Positions 24,750-34,352 of a stretch of 64,000 nt of DNA are shown piece by piece. The notes under the pieces are model-generated. The model was not told the DNA's origin. It saw only the letters and a program-made list of their open reading frames with translations, and did no database searches. The position numbers were made by a program, and so were the translations under genes. Origin of the DNA: Mycolicibacterium nivoides (lineage in GTDB: Bacteria; Actinomycetota; Actinomycetes; Mycobacteriales; Mycobacteriaceae); assembly GCF_003855255.1 (NCBI RefSeq), contig NZ_CP034072.1, forward strand, positions 5,297,705 to 5,361,704, in the 5' to 3' direction. Position 1 is the stretch's first letter. Each line of letters opens with the position of its first letter.

Positions 24750-25590
24750 AGCCCGTTTGTGCAAACTTGTTGTAGCGCACGCTCATCGGTAGATGATCCC
24801 ACACCCAGTTCACCGGGCGGGTGCGCCAGAACGCCGCAAACCGCTGGTAGTTACGTTCCTTGCGATCACTCCACGGCAGGTTCAGCAGGGCGCGGGCACG
24901 TGGCGGCATCCCGCCGGTGGTGATGAACGCGGCGACCGGATTGAACACCGGCGCGATCAGCTTCCAGGCCAGCGGCGACACTGCCTTGGGCCGCGGGAAT
25001 CCCTTGGTGACGTATCCGACGCCGTACTGCGCAGTCTTGTGGGCGACGACGATCTCGTTCATCATCCGGTCCCAGTACTGTTCGAACTCGGCATATGTGG
25101 CCGGCATCGCGCGGTCGCTGACGCCGTAGCGCCGGTACCAGGTCTTGGACTCCAGGTAGATCTGTTCCTTCTCGGCGTCGCTGAGTCGCTTGACGAAGGT
25201 GTCGGCGAAATACAGCACCTGCTCGACGAAGGTGGCGTGCGCCCAGAAGTACGTCTCGGGGTCCAGGGCGTGATAGCGCGCGCCGTCGGGCATCTCACCC
25301 TTGATGTCGCGGTGGAAGTCACGCACCTGCTGTCCGCGGTTGTCGCCGTCGGTGCCGTAGACGGTCATGAAGATCGGAGGCAACGACCGCTTGACCCGGG
25401 CAGCGGTGTCGGAGAAGAACACCGAATGGTCCAGCACACCCTGGCCCAGCTCGGCCAGCATGTTCTGGAGGACAGCGGGCCGCGGCCCGATCAGGTACAT
25501 CCGGTTGTCGCCGAAGTACTTCCAGACCAGCGATTGCGGCCCCAGTGGCAGGGCGTCGGTCTGCTGCGGCTGTTCGGCCAATTCCGTCAT
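24736..25590 (-). CDS. DUF2236 oxygenase-like protein (MpaB/Lcp superfamily)
   Basis: 284 residues from ATG 25588-25590 (the frame is open further upstream but enters the divergent esterase). The DUF2236 pattern is present: [15 protein letters not shown], LLxP-type middle, [27 protein letters not shown] with candidate heme-ligand His, and a C-terminal [24 protein letters not shown]2236 includes latex-clearing protein and the mycophenolate enzyme MpaB, both heme-b oxygenases; the substrate here is unknown. It overlaps its TetR gene by 14 bases. Confidence 0.85.
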   Translation of the reverse strand: MTELAEQPQQTDALPLGPQSLVWKYFGDNRMYLIGPRPAVLQNMLAELGQGVLDHSVFFSDTAARVKRSLPPIFMTVYGTDGDNRGQQVRDFHRDIKGEMPDGARYHALDPETYFWAHATFVEQVLYFADTFVKRLSDAEKEQIYLESKTWYRRYGVSDRAMPATYAEFEQYWDRMMNEIVVAHKTAQYGVGYVTKGFPRPKAVSPLAWKLIAPVFNPVAAFITTGGMPPRARALLNLPWSDRKERNYQRFAAFWRTRPVNWVWDHLPMSVRYNKFAQTGYARS

Positions 25591-25632
25591 GGACACAGTG
25601 TTACAGATTTCGCACTTTGTACCAAGGTGGAT

Positions 25633-25646
25633 GTGACCAGGGTCAC
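25633..25646. promoter_or_regulatory. 14-base palindrome between DUF2236 and esterase genes
   Basis: GTGACC-AG-GGTCAC is a perfect palindrome with 6-base arms, 43 bases upstream of the DUF2236 start in the 145-base divergent spacer. It is a reasonable operator candidate for the TetR encoded in the DUF2236 operon, although palindromes of this length occur by chance in GC-rich DNA. Confidence 0.35.
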
Positions 25647-25735
25647 CGAAGCGTGTGAGCGGCGTTATCGGGCTGTTGCCGGACCGTGTCGCGTGCTGAG
25701 ACCCATAACGCACTCGGGGTTGGAATGATGCGCAG

Positions 25736-26584
25736 GTGAACTCGCTGACCCGCCGCGACGCGCTGCGTCTAGGTGTCACCGGCGCGGGTGCCGCGGGACT
25801 GATGGCATTGGGCAGCCTGCTCGATCCGCCGATGCCCCGTGCGTCTCCTGGCCCCAACCAACCGGCCTCCGCGGGCGACTCGTCACCGACCCGCGATTCG
25901 GGGTCGTTCATCTCCGCGGCCCGCGGCGGCGTCGAAACCAATTGGATCATCGCCCGCCCGCCGGGCCAGCACGGCCCACTACGTCCGGTGATCGCCCTGC
26001 ACGGGATGGACAACGACGCCGCCGGGGTGATGAGCCTGGGCATCCCTGAAGCGCTGGCCCAGCTGACCGCGGCCGGCCGACCGCCGTTCGCAGTGGTCAG
26101 TGTGGATGGTGGCAACTCGTTCTGGCGCCGTCGAGCCTCTGGTGGAGACTCCGGGGCGATGGTGCTCAACGAACTGATCCCGATGTTGGCCACCAAGGGC
26201 ATCGACACCTCGCGAGTGGCCTTCATGGGCTGGTCGATGGGCGGTTACGGCGCCATGCTGTTGGGTGCCAGACTGGGCGCCGCGCGTACCGCGGCGGTCT
26301 GCGCGATCAGCCCGGCGCTGTACCTCACGTACTGGGGCGCGCCGCCCGACGCCTTCGACAGCCTCGAAGACTGGCAGCAGAACTCAGCGCTGAGACTGCT
26401 ACCGGCGCTGGGGTCGATCCCGCTGCGCATCGACTGCGGCACCGGGGACGGGTTTTACGCCGCAACCAGAATGTTCGTCAACCAACTGCCCAGGACCCCG
26501 GCCGTCGGCTTCTACCCCGGCGGCCACGATCAGGACTTCTGGCGCGCGCACCTGTCCGACGAGCTGGCCTGGCTCGATTCCTGA
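25736..26584 (+). CDS. Exported alpha/beta-hydrolase esterase (Tat signal)
   Basis: 282 residues from GTG 25736. The N-terminus LTRRDALRLGVTGAGAAGLM is a twin-arginine signal. The esterase D-like fold shows PVIALHGMDND (oxyanion region), the nucleophile elbow GWSMGG (Ser near 162), a likely acid in CGTGDGFY, and the catalytic His in YPGGHDQDFWR. Position fits the Rv0518/Rv0519c exported hydrolases. It is divergent from the DUF2236 gene and convergent with the APH gene (16 bases apart). The substrate is unknown; cell-wall esters are plausible for an exported mycobacterial esterase. Confidence 0.85.
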   Translation: MNSLTRRDALRLGVTGAGAAGLMALGSLLDPPMPRASPGPNQPASAGDSSPTRDSGSFISAARGGVETNWIIARPPGQHGPLRPVIALHGMDNDAAGVMSLGIPEALAQLTAAGRPPFAVVSVDGGNSFWRRRASGGDSGAMVLNELIPMLATKGIDTSRVAFMGWSMGGYGAMLLGARLGAARTAAVCAISPALYLTYWGAPPDAFDSLEDWQQNSALRLLPALGSIPLRIDCGTGDGFYAATRMFVNQLPRTPAVGFYPGGHDQDFWRAHLSDELAWLDS

Positions 26585-26600
26585 ACCGCGCCTTGGGCTC

Positions 26601-27365
26601 TCACCCCCAGGTGAGCGGATCCAATGCCAGGTAGAACCGCAGCCGGTCTTCATCTATCGCCGCCGGATAGCCCGCGGCCAGACCTGCCGATGCGTCCTCG
26701 GCGAAGCCGGGAAAGGTGTCGGCGGTGTTGGCGAGCACCAACGCGAGGTCGGCGTGCCGGTCGGCGAGACCCAGGCGGCCCAGGTCGATGAAGCCCTCGA
26801 CGGCGAGCCGGTCGGGGTCGATCAGGATGTTGGGCAGGCACAGGTCGCCGTGACACACCACGCGATCGACGGCCTCCTGGCGGCGGCGCGGGGCGGCCTC
26901 CCGTTCGACGCGCATCAGCAGCTCGGCGGGCGGGACGTCCCGGTCCTCGTCGCGCAGAAAGTCGGGGTTCACCGCGCCCGCGGCGACGACGGACCGGGCC
27001 CGGGACAGCATGTCGTCGAGGTCGCGCCGGTAGGGACAGTCGTCGATCGGGATGCCGTGCAGGTCGCGGACGGCCCGCACGACCGAGGGCCACGCCGTCC
27101 GTAGGTCCGCTTCCGCGAGCTGATCGGCCGCGACGCCACCGACGGCACTGGTGACCAGGAACGCGCCATCGTCCTCGGTGGCGCCCCAGTCGATCACCGC
27201 GGGTGCCGGCACGCCGCGATCGTGCGCCCAGGACACCCGGTCGCGCTCGGCAGCCAGATCGGTCACGGCCGTGGGGCCGACCACCTTGGCGTACCGGGAA
27301 CCGTCCGCGCTACGGAACACCCCGGCGCCGGATTCACCGCGTGTTACGGGATGCCAGTCGGTCAC
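26601..27365 (-). CDS. APH(3')-family aminoglycoside phosphotransferase-like protein
   Basis: 254 residues from GTG 27363-27365, 4 bases after the previous stop. The kinase-like motifs are intact: nucleotide-loop region RSADGSRYAKVV, catalytic HGDLCLPN at 172-179 (Asp174), and GFIDLGRLGLADRHADLAL (metal Asp194 and the APH(3') ADR-D signature). The motif spelling is that of APH(3') enzymes, which phosphorylate kanamycin-type aminoglycosides. Chromosomal copies occur in environmental mycobacteria, but resistance has to be tested. It is the last gene of a co-directional run starting at hemA. Confidence 0.85.
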   Translation of the reverse strand: MTDWHPVTRGESGAGVFRSADGSRYAKVVGPTAVTDLAAERDRVSWAHDRGVPAPAVIDWGATEDDGAFLVTSAVGGVAADQLAEADLRTAWPSVVRAVRDLHGIPIDDCPYRRDLDDMLSRARSVVAAGAVNPDFLRDEDRDVPPAELLMRVEREAAPRRRQEAVDRVVCHGDLCLPNILIDPDRLAVEGFIDLGRLGLADRHADLALVLANTADTFPGFAEDASAGLAAGYPAAIDEDRLRFYLALDPLTWG

Positions 27366-27369
27366 GGGA

Positions 27370-27597
27370 TCAGCGGCGCAACCGGGCAACGCCGAGCACG
27401 GTCAGCACGCCGGCCAGACCCGCGAGCACCAGCGCCAGCACCAGCAGCGGCGCCGAATAGCTGACCGCGGTGGTGGGCGGCTCACCGTCGAGCACAGGCG
27501 CCACCTCGATCGTCGTTGCCGCGGCGATCCAGCTCAGTACACAGCCCACCGCCGCGACAGCGGCCACCACCAGCTCCAACACGGCCCTGCGTTTCAC
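27370..27597 (-). CDS. Small two-helix membrane protein
   Basis: 75 residues from GTG 27595-27597, which overlaps the stop of the DUF3093 gene by 4 bases (GTGA). Two membrane helices (about 6-26 and 47-68) are separated by an acidic/Thr loop IEVAPVLDGEPPTT; short basic ends (MKRR, ARLRR). It sits between the DUF3093 gene and aph with overlaps or near-contact on both sides, so it is part of the same transcript. Family not recognised. Confidence 0.7.
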   Translation of the reverse strand: MKRRAVLELVVAAVAAVGCVLSWIAAATTIEVAPVLDGEPPTTAVSYSAPLLVLALVLAGLAGVLTVLGVARLRR

Positions 27598-28079
27598 GGA
27601 GTGCGCTCCTCGACCAGGGGCGTCAGCGCTTCCCGCAGCTTCCGGTGCTTGCGCGCCCAGGCCTGGGCGGTACGCGCGCCGGTGAGCTTGAGCCCGATCC
27701 CGGTGCGGCCCCGCGGCACGCCGGACAGTTCCCCGAGGGCACGGGCGGACTGCCATTTCGGCGCCTCCGAACCCGAGGCCTCGGGGTAGATCAGCACGAT
27801 CTCATCGATCTTCAGGATCTCGGCGCCCTGGCGCAGGGCGTCGGCGGTCAACTCGACCGAGGTGTGGATGCGGGCGGCCTTGATCTGGATGGCCACGAAC
27901 CCCGACACCAGCACCAGGAACAGGATCGGAATCCAGAGGTCGTACCCGTATCCGCCGGTCATCTGAAGAATCGCCATGCCGACGCCGGCGAACGGCCCCA
28001 ACAGGAGCCAGGCCCAGCTGGCGCCCTGCTCGTAGAACAGCACCTCGGAGGCAACTTTGTTCACTGGTTCACTCTCCAT
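27594..28079 (-). CDS. DUF3093-like membrane protein
   Basis: 161 residues from ATG 28077-28079, with GGAGGGG upstream. Two N-terminal membrane helices (about 20-65), then a domain of about 95 residues containing VELTADALRQGAEILKIDEIVLIYPE, ARALGELSGVPRGRTGIGLKL and RTAQAWARKHRKLREAL, the pattern of the actinobacterial DUF3093 family (PH-like fold). Overlaps its upstream neighbour by 11 bases and its downstream one by 4. Function unknown. Confidence 0.78.
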   Translation of the reverse strand: MESEPVNKVASEVLFYEQGASWAWLLLGPFAGVGMAILQMTGGYGYDLWIPILFLVLVSGFVAIQIKAARIHTSVELTADALRQGAEILKIDEIVLIYPEASGSEAPKWQSARALGELSGVPRGRTGIGLKLTGARTAQAWARKHRKLREALTPLVEERTP

Positions 28080-28452
28080 CGTCGCCCCTCCGCCCCGGCA
28101 CTGCGCTGAGGCCCGTACCCGCGATCAGCAGGAGTAACGCCAACAGCGTCAGGATGTGGACCGGGGCCAGGCTGAACGCCGCGATCAACGCGATCACCAC
28201 AACGATTGCCATGGACAGCGCGATCGCGGCCCGGCGGTACCGGGCATCGCCGGAGCGACTGCGGCCGGCCAGGAACGCCATCCCGGCGCCGGCCAGGGCC
28301 GTGAGCACGCCCACGCTGCGGAACAGTGCGCTCTCGGCGCTCGGCCAGGACGCCGAGGCCGCGATCAGGCCGCCGACGATCAACAACACGGCGCCGACCA
28401 GCCAGCAACTGAACGCGATGGTCGCGCGCCGCGACGCTGATGATGAAGGCAT
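28069..28452 (-). CDS. Four-helix membrane protein (Rv0514-like)
   Basis: 127 residues from ATG 28450-28452 (TTG at 28461 is an alternative). Four hydrophobic segments: CWLVGAVLLIVGGLIAA, VGVLTALAGAGMAFLAG, IALSMAIVVVIALIAAF and ILTLLALLLLIAGTG. No catalytic residues stand out. It follows the Rv0513-like gene by 20 bases and overlaps the DUF3093 gene. Order after hemB matches Rv0513-Rv0514 of M. tuberculosis. Confidence 0.72.
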   Translation of the reverse strand: MPSSSASRRATIAFSCWLVGAVLLIVGGLIAASASWPSAESALFRSVGVLTALAGAGMAFLAGRSRSGDARYRRAAIALSMAIVVVIALIAAFSLAPVHILTLLALLLLIAGTGLSAVPGRRGDDGE

Positions 28453-28472
28453 TGTCGCCAAAGCCTAGCGAA

Positions 28473-28907
28473 TCAGCGGGTGAAGAAACCGTCGGCGTCC
28501 TTGCGGTACAGCAGGTACAGCCCGCCGGCGATCAACACCGATCCGACGATCGCGGTGACCGCGTACCCCACCGCCGCCGCGTCTTGGCGTTCGCCGGTCA
28601 GCAGGCCGCTGATCGCGTGCAGGACCGTGACGATTCCCCCACTGGTCAGCAGGGTTCTGGCCCAGCGATATCCCTGGCGCATCAGCACCAGGAATGCCGC
28701 CACGATCGAGGACAGCACCACCAGGAACATCACCGAGAAGACGACAGTCACCGACCGTTGTACGCCGCCGCCGGACCCGGTGAGGGCGTCGATCAGGTAC
28801 CCGATCACCATGAGCACGAGCGCGGCGGTCCACAACCAGAACCCGGTGTCGACGTCCTCGGGACGCCCGGTCGGGCTCTTCTGCTGCTCGGTCACCTGTC
28901 CGGTCAC
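28473..28907 (-). CDS. Membrane protein (Rv0513-like)
   Basis: 144 residues from GTG 28905-28907, overlapping the hemB stop by 4 bases. Charged N-terminus (VTGQVTEQQKSPTGRPEDVD), then four membrane helices ending LIAGGLYLLYRKDADGFFTR. The coupling to hemB is the same as in M. tuberculosis. Function unknown; the tight link suggests co-expression with heme synthesis rather than a heme role. Confidence 0.78.
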   Translation of the reverse strand: MTGQVTEQQKSPTGRPEDVDTGFWLWTAALVLMVIGYLIDALTGSGGGVQRSVTVVFSVMFLVVLSSIVAAFLVLMRQGYRWARTLLTSGGIVTVLHAISGLLTGERQDAAAVGYAVTAIVGSVLIAGGLYLLYRKDADGFFTR

Positions 28908-29884
28908 GCGAGCCAGCCGGCCACATCGGCCGCCCAGTAGGTCAGCACGATGTCGGCGCCGGCCCGCCGGATTCCGGTCAGCGACTCCAGCGCGGCCGCC
29001 TGCAGGTCGATCCACCCGTTGGCCGCGGCGGCACAGATCATCGAGTACTCACCTGAAATCTGGTATGCCGCAACGGGTACCGGTGAAATATCGGCGGCGG
29101 CGCGCACCACGTCCAGGTAGCTCATCGCGGGCTTGACCATCACGATGTCGGCACCCTCGTCGATGTCGAGCTCGACCTCGTGCACGGCTTCCCGGATGTT
29201 GCCCGGATCCTGTTGATAGGTGCGCCGATCCCCCACCAGACTGGACGACACCGCTTCACGGAACGGGCCGTAGAACGCCGAGGCGAACTTGGCCGCGTAA
29301 GCCAGGATGGCCACGTCGGTGTGCCCGGCCGCGTCCAGTCCGTCACGGATGGCGGCCACCTGGCCATCCATCATGCCGCTGGGGCCCACCACGTGTGCGC
29401 CCGATTCCGCTTGTGCCACAGCAAGTTCCACGTACCGCAGGTTGGTCGCGTCGTTGTCGACCCGGCCTGCGGCGTCCAGCACACCACAGTGCCCGTGGTC
29501 GGTGAACTCATCGAGGCAGGTGTCGGCCATCAGTACGGTGGCGTCGCCGAGGTCCTTGGCCAGATCCCGCAGCGCCACGTTGAGGATGCCGTCCGGATCG
29601 ATGCCCACGGCACCGGTCGGATCCTTGTCCTCGTCGCGAGGCACGCCGAAGAGCATCAGCCCACCCACGCCGGCTGCCACGGCATCGGCGGCCGCCTGAC
29701 GCAACGAATCCCGGGTGTGTTGCACCACGCCGGGCATCGAGGAGATCGGGCGAGGTTCGTCGATACCGTCGGCGACGAACATCGGCAGCACGAGATGGCG
29801 TGGTTCCAAAGAGGTTTGGGCCACCAGCCGACGCATCGCCGGCGTGGACCGCAGCCGACGTGGACGATGCCTCGGGTAACCCAT
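28904..29884 (-). CDS. hemB: Delta-aminolevulinic acid dehydratase (porphobilinogen synthase)
   Basis: 326 residues. Condenses two 5-aminolevulinate molecules to porphobilinogen. The metal-site segment DTCLDEFTDHGHCGVL has two Cys where zinc-dependent enzymes have three, with Asp at the first position. Schiff-base lysines lie in AYAAKFASAFYGPFR and IVMVKPAMSYLD. The 92-base gap to the hemD fusion could hold its own promoter. Corresponds to Rv0512. Confidence 0.96.
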   Translation of the reverse strand: MGYPRHRPRRLRSTPAMRRLVAQTSLEPRHLVLPMFVADGIDEPRPISSMPGVVQHTRDSLRQAAADAVAAGVGGLMLFGVPRDEDKDPTGAVGIDPDGILNVALRDLAKDLGDATVLMADTCLDEFTDHGHCGVLDAAGRVDNDATNLRYVELAVAQAESGAHVVGPSGMMDGQVAAIRDGLDAAGHTDVAILAYAAKFASAFYGPFREAVSSSLVGDRRTYQQDPGNIREAVHEVELDIDEGADIVMVKPAMSYLDVVRAAADISPVPVAAYQISGEYSMICAAAANGWIDLQAAALESLTGIRRAGADIVLTYWAADVAGWLA

Positions 29885-29976
29885 GGCAAAGACTCCTTCT
29901 GCGCGTCTCCGCGAAACTGTATTCCAGAAGGAAGAGTTCGACAGCGGCCCTGCTGGAATACCGTTTCGGCGGGTGT

Positions 29977-31665
29977 TTACCTGCGGCGGCTCTTCTTGCG
30001 CGGCGGGGGCAGTGCCCCTTCGGCGCGCAAGCGGGCAGCGTGCTCGGCGAGCGCGTCGACCAGGGGTCCCACCGCGGCCGACTCGGGCTGGACGTCCACC
30101 CGCAGGCCGAATTCCGCAGCGGTCTCAGCGGTCTTCGGTCCGATGCAGGCCACGATGGTCCGGGCGTGCGGCTTGCCGGCGATACCGACCAGGTTGCGCA
30201 CCGTCGAGCTCGAGGTGAAGCAGACCGCGTCGAAACCGCCGGTCTTGATCATCTCGCGGGTCTGCGCCGGCGGCGGAGCCGCACGCACGGTGCGGTAGGC
30301 GGTCACGTCCTCGATCTCCCAGCCGCGCTCGCGCAGGCCCTCGGCCAGTGTCTCGGTGGCGATGTCGGCACGCGGCAGCAGCACGCGGTTCACCGGATCG
30401 AATACCTCGTCGAACGGCGGGAACTCGTCGAGCAGGCCGAGGGAGGACTGCTCCCCCGACGGCACCAGCTCGGGATTGATGCCGAACGCCCGCACCTTGT
30501 CGGCGGTGGCCTGTCCGACACACGCGATCTTCACGCCCGAGAACGCCCGGGCGTCCAGGCCGAACTCGTTGAACTTCTCCCACACCGCACGCACGGCGTT
30601 GGTCGAGGTGAACACCACCCACTGGAACCGGCCGTCGACCAGACCCTTGACCGCGCGCTCCATCTGCGCGGGGCTGCGCGGCGGCTCGACGGCGATGGTC
30701 GGCACCTCGATCGGCAGGGCACCGTGGCCCACCAACCGGTCGCTCATCTCGCCGGCCTGGTCCTTGGTGCGGGGCACCAGCACGGTCCAGCCGTACAGGG
30801 CGCGGCTCTCCCACCAGTTCAGCTTGGCCCGGTTGGCCACGGTCTTGCCGATGGTGACGACCAGCGGCCCGACCAGCGGCCCCGCCAGCTCGCTTCCGGC
30901 CGGCTTCTCCAGCACGCCCTTGTCGGTCAGCCCACCGAGGGTGGCCTCCACCGAACGCTGCTGGCAGGTGGTGCCGCTCGCGGTCACTACCGCGGGGGTG
31001 CCCTCGGCCAGACCGAACTCGATCAGGGTGCGCGCGGCGTCCGGCAGGTGCGACGCGGTCGCGTGCAGGATCAGCGGGCCAGGCGCGGCGGCCAGGGCCG
31101 CCCAGTCCACGTCACCGCGGACATCGGCCACGGTGTGCGACGAACCCAGCGGCAGGCCGGCGTAGGTGGGCACCGCGCTGGTGGCGGGCAGCCCGGGGAC
31201 GATCTCGAAGTTCACGTGGGCCTTGGCCAGCGCGCCGATCTCGGTGATGACGGCGTCCACCGACAGCGGGTCACCCGAGACCAGGCGCACCACGTCGTAG
31301 CCGTGGCGGGCCTCGGCGACCAGCGTCTTGGCCACCTCGGCAGGATCGCCGAGAGCGGGCCGGACCTCGGGCCCACCGGCGATGACGGCGGCTTGCGCGG
31401 CGTCGGGGGTTCCGGAGGCCCCAGGACTTCCGGCATCCGCGGCGGCGTCGGCCTTGGCCGGCTCAGCCGGGGCCGGACCGGACGCCGGCGGCAGTTCGGT
31501 GCCTATCAAGGCCAGCACGGCCTCGGGGACGTCGGGATCGGTGAACACCAACTCGGCGTGCGCCAGCACGGTTTGTGCCCGTGCCGTCAGCAGCCCCGGA
31601 TCACCCGGGCCTGAGCCCACAAATGTGATGCGGCCGGGCTTCGCCTTGCGACCTCGCATGGTCAT
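29977..31665 (-). CDS. hemD: Bifunctional uroporphyrinogen-III C-methyltransferase / uroporphyrinogen-III synthase
   Basis: 562 residues. The N-terminal SUMT/CobA-like domain (about 10-250) begins with [16 protein letters not shown], with an Ala/Pro-rich insertion around 60-85. The C-terminal HEM4 domain (about 285-545) includes [16 protein letters not shown] and [20 protein letters not shown]4 closes hydroxymethylbilane to uroporphyrinogen III; the methyltransferase would divert it to precorrin-2 if active. Length matches Rv0511 (about 565). It shares a 4-base overlap with hemC. Lys/Arg-rich C-terminus ([10 protein letters not shown]). Confidence 0.93.
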   Translation of the reverse strand: MTMRGRKAKPGRITFVGSGPGDPGLLTARAQTVLAHAELVFTDPDVPEAVLALIGTELPPASGPAPAEPAKADAAADAGSPGASGTPDAAQAAVIAGGPEVRPALGDPAEVAKTLVAEARHGYDVVRLVSGDPLSVDAVITEIGALAKAHVNFEIVPGLPATSAVPTYAGLPLGSSHTVADVRGDVDWAALAAAPGPLILHATASHLPDAARTLIEFGLAEGTPAVVTASGTTCQQRSVEATLGGLTDKGVLEKPAGSELAGPLVGPLVVTIGKTVANRAKLNWWESRALYGWTVLVPRTKDQAGEMSDRLVGHGALPIEVPTIAVEPPRSPAQMERAVKGLVDGRFQWVVFTSTNAVRAVWEKFNEFGLDARAFSGVKIACVGQATADKVRAFGINPELVPSGEQSSLGLLDEFPPFDEVFDPVNRVLLPRADIATETLAEGLRERGWEIEDVTAYRTVRAAPPPAQTREMIKTGGFDAVCFTSSSTVRNLVGIAGKPHARTIVACIGPKTAETAAEFGLRVDVQPESAAVGPLVDALAEHAARLRAEGALPPPRKKSRRR

Positions 31666-32597
31666 TCTTCACTCCCGCGCTCTACCAACAGCTCGCGTGC
31701 ACCCAGCTCGAAAAGCTCCGCGGCCACCGAGACACCCAAGTCAGCGGCCCGATCGGGAGTTCCGATGCCGGACGCACGAATCACGTCGGATCCGTCCAGC
31801 GTCGCTACGCAGCCGCGCAACGACAGCTCCTCGAAGACATTGCCGTCCTCATCGATCGACTCGACCACTTCTGCGATCGCGCCTACCGGTGCGGAACAGC
31901 CCGCCTCCAGTTCGGCGAGCAGGATCCGTTCGGCGGTGACCGCGGCGCGCGTGTCGGTGTCATCCAACTCCGACAGCACCGAAATCAGCTCGGTGTCGCC
32001 GGCGCGGCATTCCACCGCGAGCGCACCCTGAGCCGGCGCTGGCAACATCTGCACCGGCTCGAGCGACTCGGTGACTGCATCGAGGCGTCCGATACGGGCG
32101 AGACCCGCGCGGGCGACCACGATGGCGTCGAGATCACCGCTCGTAACCCTGTTCAACCTGGTATCTAGGTTGCCTCGTAGGGGGCGGATTTCCAAACCGA
32201 GACCCAGTGCTCTAAGCTGCGCGGCCCGTCGCGCACTCGATGTGCCGATCACGGAACCTGCCGGCAACTCACCGAGCACCATTCCGTCGCGTGCCACCAG
32301 CGCGTCACGGGGGTCCTCACGCGGCGGGACGGCGGCGATCACGAACCGGTCGTCACGAGCGGTGGGCAAATCTTTGTAGGAGTGCACGGCCATGTCCACC
32401 CGGCCGTCGTGGATCGCCTCCCGGAGCGCCGCGGTGAAGACCCCGACGCCGATTTCGGCGATGGGGCCCTGGTTGCGGTCACCCTCGGTCGAAATGATCA
32501 CCAGCTCGCAGGCGTGGCCGGCGGCCAGCAAAGCGTCCCTGATGGTGCCGGCCTGCGTGGTCGCCAGCAGGCTACCCCGGGTGCCGATCCGGATCAC
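31662..32597 (-). CDS. hemC: Porphobilinogen deaminase (hydroxymethylbilane synthase)
   Basis: 311 residues from GTG 32595-32597, giving the standard [15 protein letters not shown] start and a length close to the M. tuberculosis enzyme; a TTG at 32618 directly after hemA would add seven residues. The dipyrromethane-cofactor Cys is in [11 protein letters not shown], and substrate-binding Arg and Asp lie in [12 protein letters not shown] and RRAAQLRA. Polymerises four porphobilinogens. Overlaps hemD by 4 bases and follows hemA closely. Corresponds to Rv0510. Confidence 0.95.
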   Translation of the reverse strand: MIRIGTRGSLLATTQAGTIRDALLAAGHACELVIISTEGDRNQGPIAEIGVGVFTAALREAIHDGRVDMAVHSYKDLPTARDDRFVIAAVPPREDPRDALVARDGMVLGELPAGSVIGTSSARRAAQLRALGLGLEIRPLRGNLDTRLNRVTSGDLDAIVVARAGLARIGRLDAVTESLEPVQMLPAPAQGALAVECRAGDTELISVLSELDDTDTRAAVTAERILLAELEAGCSAPVGAIAEVVESIDEDGNVFEELSLRGCVATLDGSDVIRASGIGTPDRAADLGVSVAAELFELGARELLVERGSEE

Positions 32598-32621
32598 CGT
32601 ATCGCGCGTTTCTACCAAGAC

Positions 32622-33977
32622 CTACTCAGACTTATCGAGATCTGTTGTCATGAAGGGCAATTCGCTGGCCGCCACAGCTTCGACGGCCTGCGGATCGAGT
32701 TCGAACAGCTCACGCAGGGCCTCTGCGTAGCTGTCCCCGCCAGGAGCGCTGGCGAGTTGTTTCACCCGCACCGTGGGCGCGTGCAAAAGCTTGTCGACGA
32801 CTCGGCGGACCGTCTTGGCCACCTCGTCGCGGTGGGTCGCCTCCAACTCGGGCAGCCGGTTGTCCAGGCGCAGCAGCTCGGCCTCGACCACGTCGGCGGC
32901 CCGCTGGCGCAGCGCGGTGACGGTCGGGGTGACCTCGGCCATCCGCTGACCGGCCAGGTAGTTGGCAACCTCGGTGGCAACGATCGTGCGGGCCGCGTCG
33001 GCGTCGGTGGCCGCGGCCCGCGCCGACGGTTCCCGCTGGATCCGGTCCATGTCGACCACCCAGACACCGGGCAGCCCGGCGACCGCTGGATCCACGTCGC
33101 GCGGCATACCGAGATCGCAGATCACCAGCTGCCGGTCGCCGTCGGCGGCGTTGCGCTGCGCGAGTGCGTGGTGCACGTCTGCCAGGGAGACCACGGGGCG
33201 TACCGCGCCGGTGCTGCTGACCACAACGTCGACGTCGGCCAGGGCCTCGGCAAGATGGTCCAGGGAGAAGGCCTGCGCCTGGACACCCTGCTCGGTGAGG
33301 TTCGCGGCGAGACGCTGGGCCCGCGGCAGCGAGCGGTTCACCACATGGACCCGCTCAATTCCGGCCCGTACCAGGTGTGCGCCGGCCAGGGCCCCCATCG
33401 AGCCCGCGCCGATCACGGCCGCGGTGCGGCCGGCAAGGCCGCCGCTGAGCTTGGTCTCGGCCATGCCGAGGGCGACCGACACCACGGATGCGCCGGCGGC
33501 GTCGATCCCGGTCTCGGAGTGCACCCGCTTGCCGACGTTCAGGGCGCGCTGAGCCAGCTCGTGCAGCGTGCGCCCGACGGTCTGGTGTTCCTCGGCGGAC
33601 GCATAAGCGCGACGCACCTGCCCCAGCACCTGGGCTTCACCGATGACGGCCGAGTCCAGGCCGCTGGTCACCGCGAACAGATGCTCGACGGCGGCCTCGG
33701 CGTAGCGCACGTAGGCGTATTTGGTGAGATCGTTCAGCGACATGCCGGAGTGGTCGGAGAGCACCTGCCCGATGATCGACAGGCCTCCGTGGAAGGCCTC
33801 GACCACGGCGTATATCTCGACGCGGTTGCAGGTGGACAGGACCATTGCCTCGGTGACCAACGAGGATCGAAGCACCTCGTCGATGATCTTGGCCTGATCC
33901 GACTCATCAGTGCTCAACTGCTCGAGAACTGACACCGGCGCGCTGCGGTGCGAAACCCCGAATAGCAGCACACTCAC
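32622..33977 (-). CDS. hemA: Glutamyl-tRNA reductase
   Basis: 451 residues from GTG. First enzyme of the C5 heme pathway: reduces glutamyl-tRNA to glutamate-1-semialdehyde. Catalytic Cys50 in [18 protein letters not shown]-binding [10 protein letters not shown] near 190; C-terminal dimerisation helices. Preceded by the glutaredoxin-like gene (52 bases upstream) and followed closely by hemC, so hemA-hemC-hemD form the core operon. Corresponds to Rv0509. Confidence 0.96.
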   Translation of the reverse strand: MSVLLFGVSHRSAPVSVLEQLSTDESDQAKIIDEVLRSSLVTEAMVLSTCNRVEIYAVVEAFHGGLSIIGQVLSDHSGMSLNDLTKYAYVRYAEAAVEHLFAVTSGLDSAVIGEAQVLGQVRRAYASAEEHQTVGRTLHELAQRALNVGKRVHSETGIDAAGASVVSVALGMAETKLSGGLAGRTAAVIGAGSMGALAGAHLVRAGIERVHVVNRSLPRAQRLAANLTEQGVQAQAFSLDHLAEALADVDVVVSSTGAVRPVVSLADVHHALAQRNAADGDRQLVICDLGMPRDVDPAVAGLPGVWVVDMDRIQREPSARAAATDADAARTIVATEVANYLAGQRMAEVTPTVTALRQRAADVVEAELLRLDNRLPELEATHRDEVAKTVRRVVDKLLHAPTVRVKQLASAPGGDSYAEALRELFELDPQAVEAVAASELPFMTTDLDKSE

Positions 33978-34029
33978 GGCTTGATCACCACGTCACCAAG
34001 GTAATCGTTTCCCGCCCGCCCACCAAATT

Positions 34030-34314
34030 TCATCTGGCGGGGATGTCAGCCCGAAGCGCCTGCTCGTCGACATCCCAGTAGCTGTGTTCGGTCCCGTTCA
34101 GCAAAATCACCGGCAACAGGTCGCCGTACCGGGCCCGCAGCGAGGCGTCACCGGCCGCGACGGCCTCATCCACGTCCGTGGTCACCAGCTCGAAGTCCAG
34201 TTCCTCGCGCAGTGCGGCCAGCTGCTGGGCCGCCCGTTCGCACATGCTGCACCCGGCCCGGGTCAGCAACGTCACAGCGGCTCGACCGCCGGTACCCGCC
34301 TGCTCGCGCTCCAC
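34030..34314 (-). CDS. Glutaredoxin-like protein (DUF836 family, Rv0508)
   Basis: 94 residues, thioredoxin fold. The CXXC site is in TRAGCSMCERAA near 20-27, followed by ELVTTDVDEA and a cis-Pro in GDLLPVILLNG. GTG start at 34312-34314, divergent from the HAD phosphatase gene at 34353. It leads into hemA, and the same order is seen in M. tuberculosis. Probably a small cytoplasmic thiol oxidoreductase that may use mycothiol. Confidence 0.87.
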   Translation of the reverse strand: MEREQAGTGGRAAVTLLTRAGCSMCERAAQQLAALREELDFELVTTDVDEAVAAGDASLRARYGDLLPVILLNGTEHSYWDVDEQALRADIPAR

Positions 34315-34352
34315 ACCGCCAGTATCCCGGCGCCGTGACCTAGGGTGAATTC

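Noticed and set aside
29800..31614. 604-codon open frame antisense to hemD
   Set aside because: GC-rich shadow frame: Arg/Gly/His-rich composition, no family motif, fully opposite the well-supported cobA-hemD fusion.
32382..33932. 516-codon open frame antisense to hemA
   Set aside because: Same shadow pattern; hemA has catalytic Cys and cofactor motifs on the minus strand.
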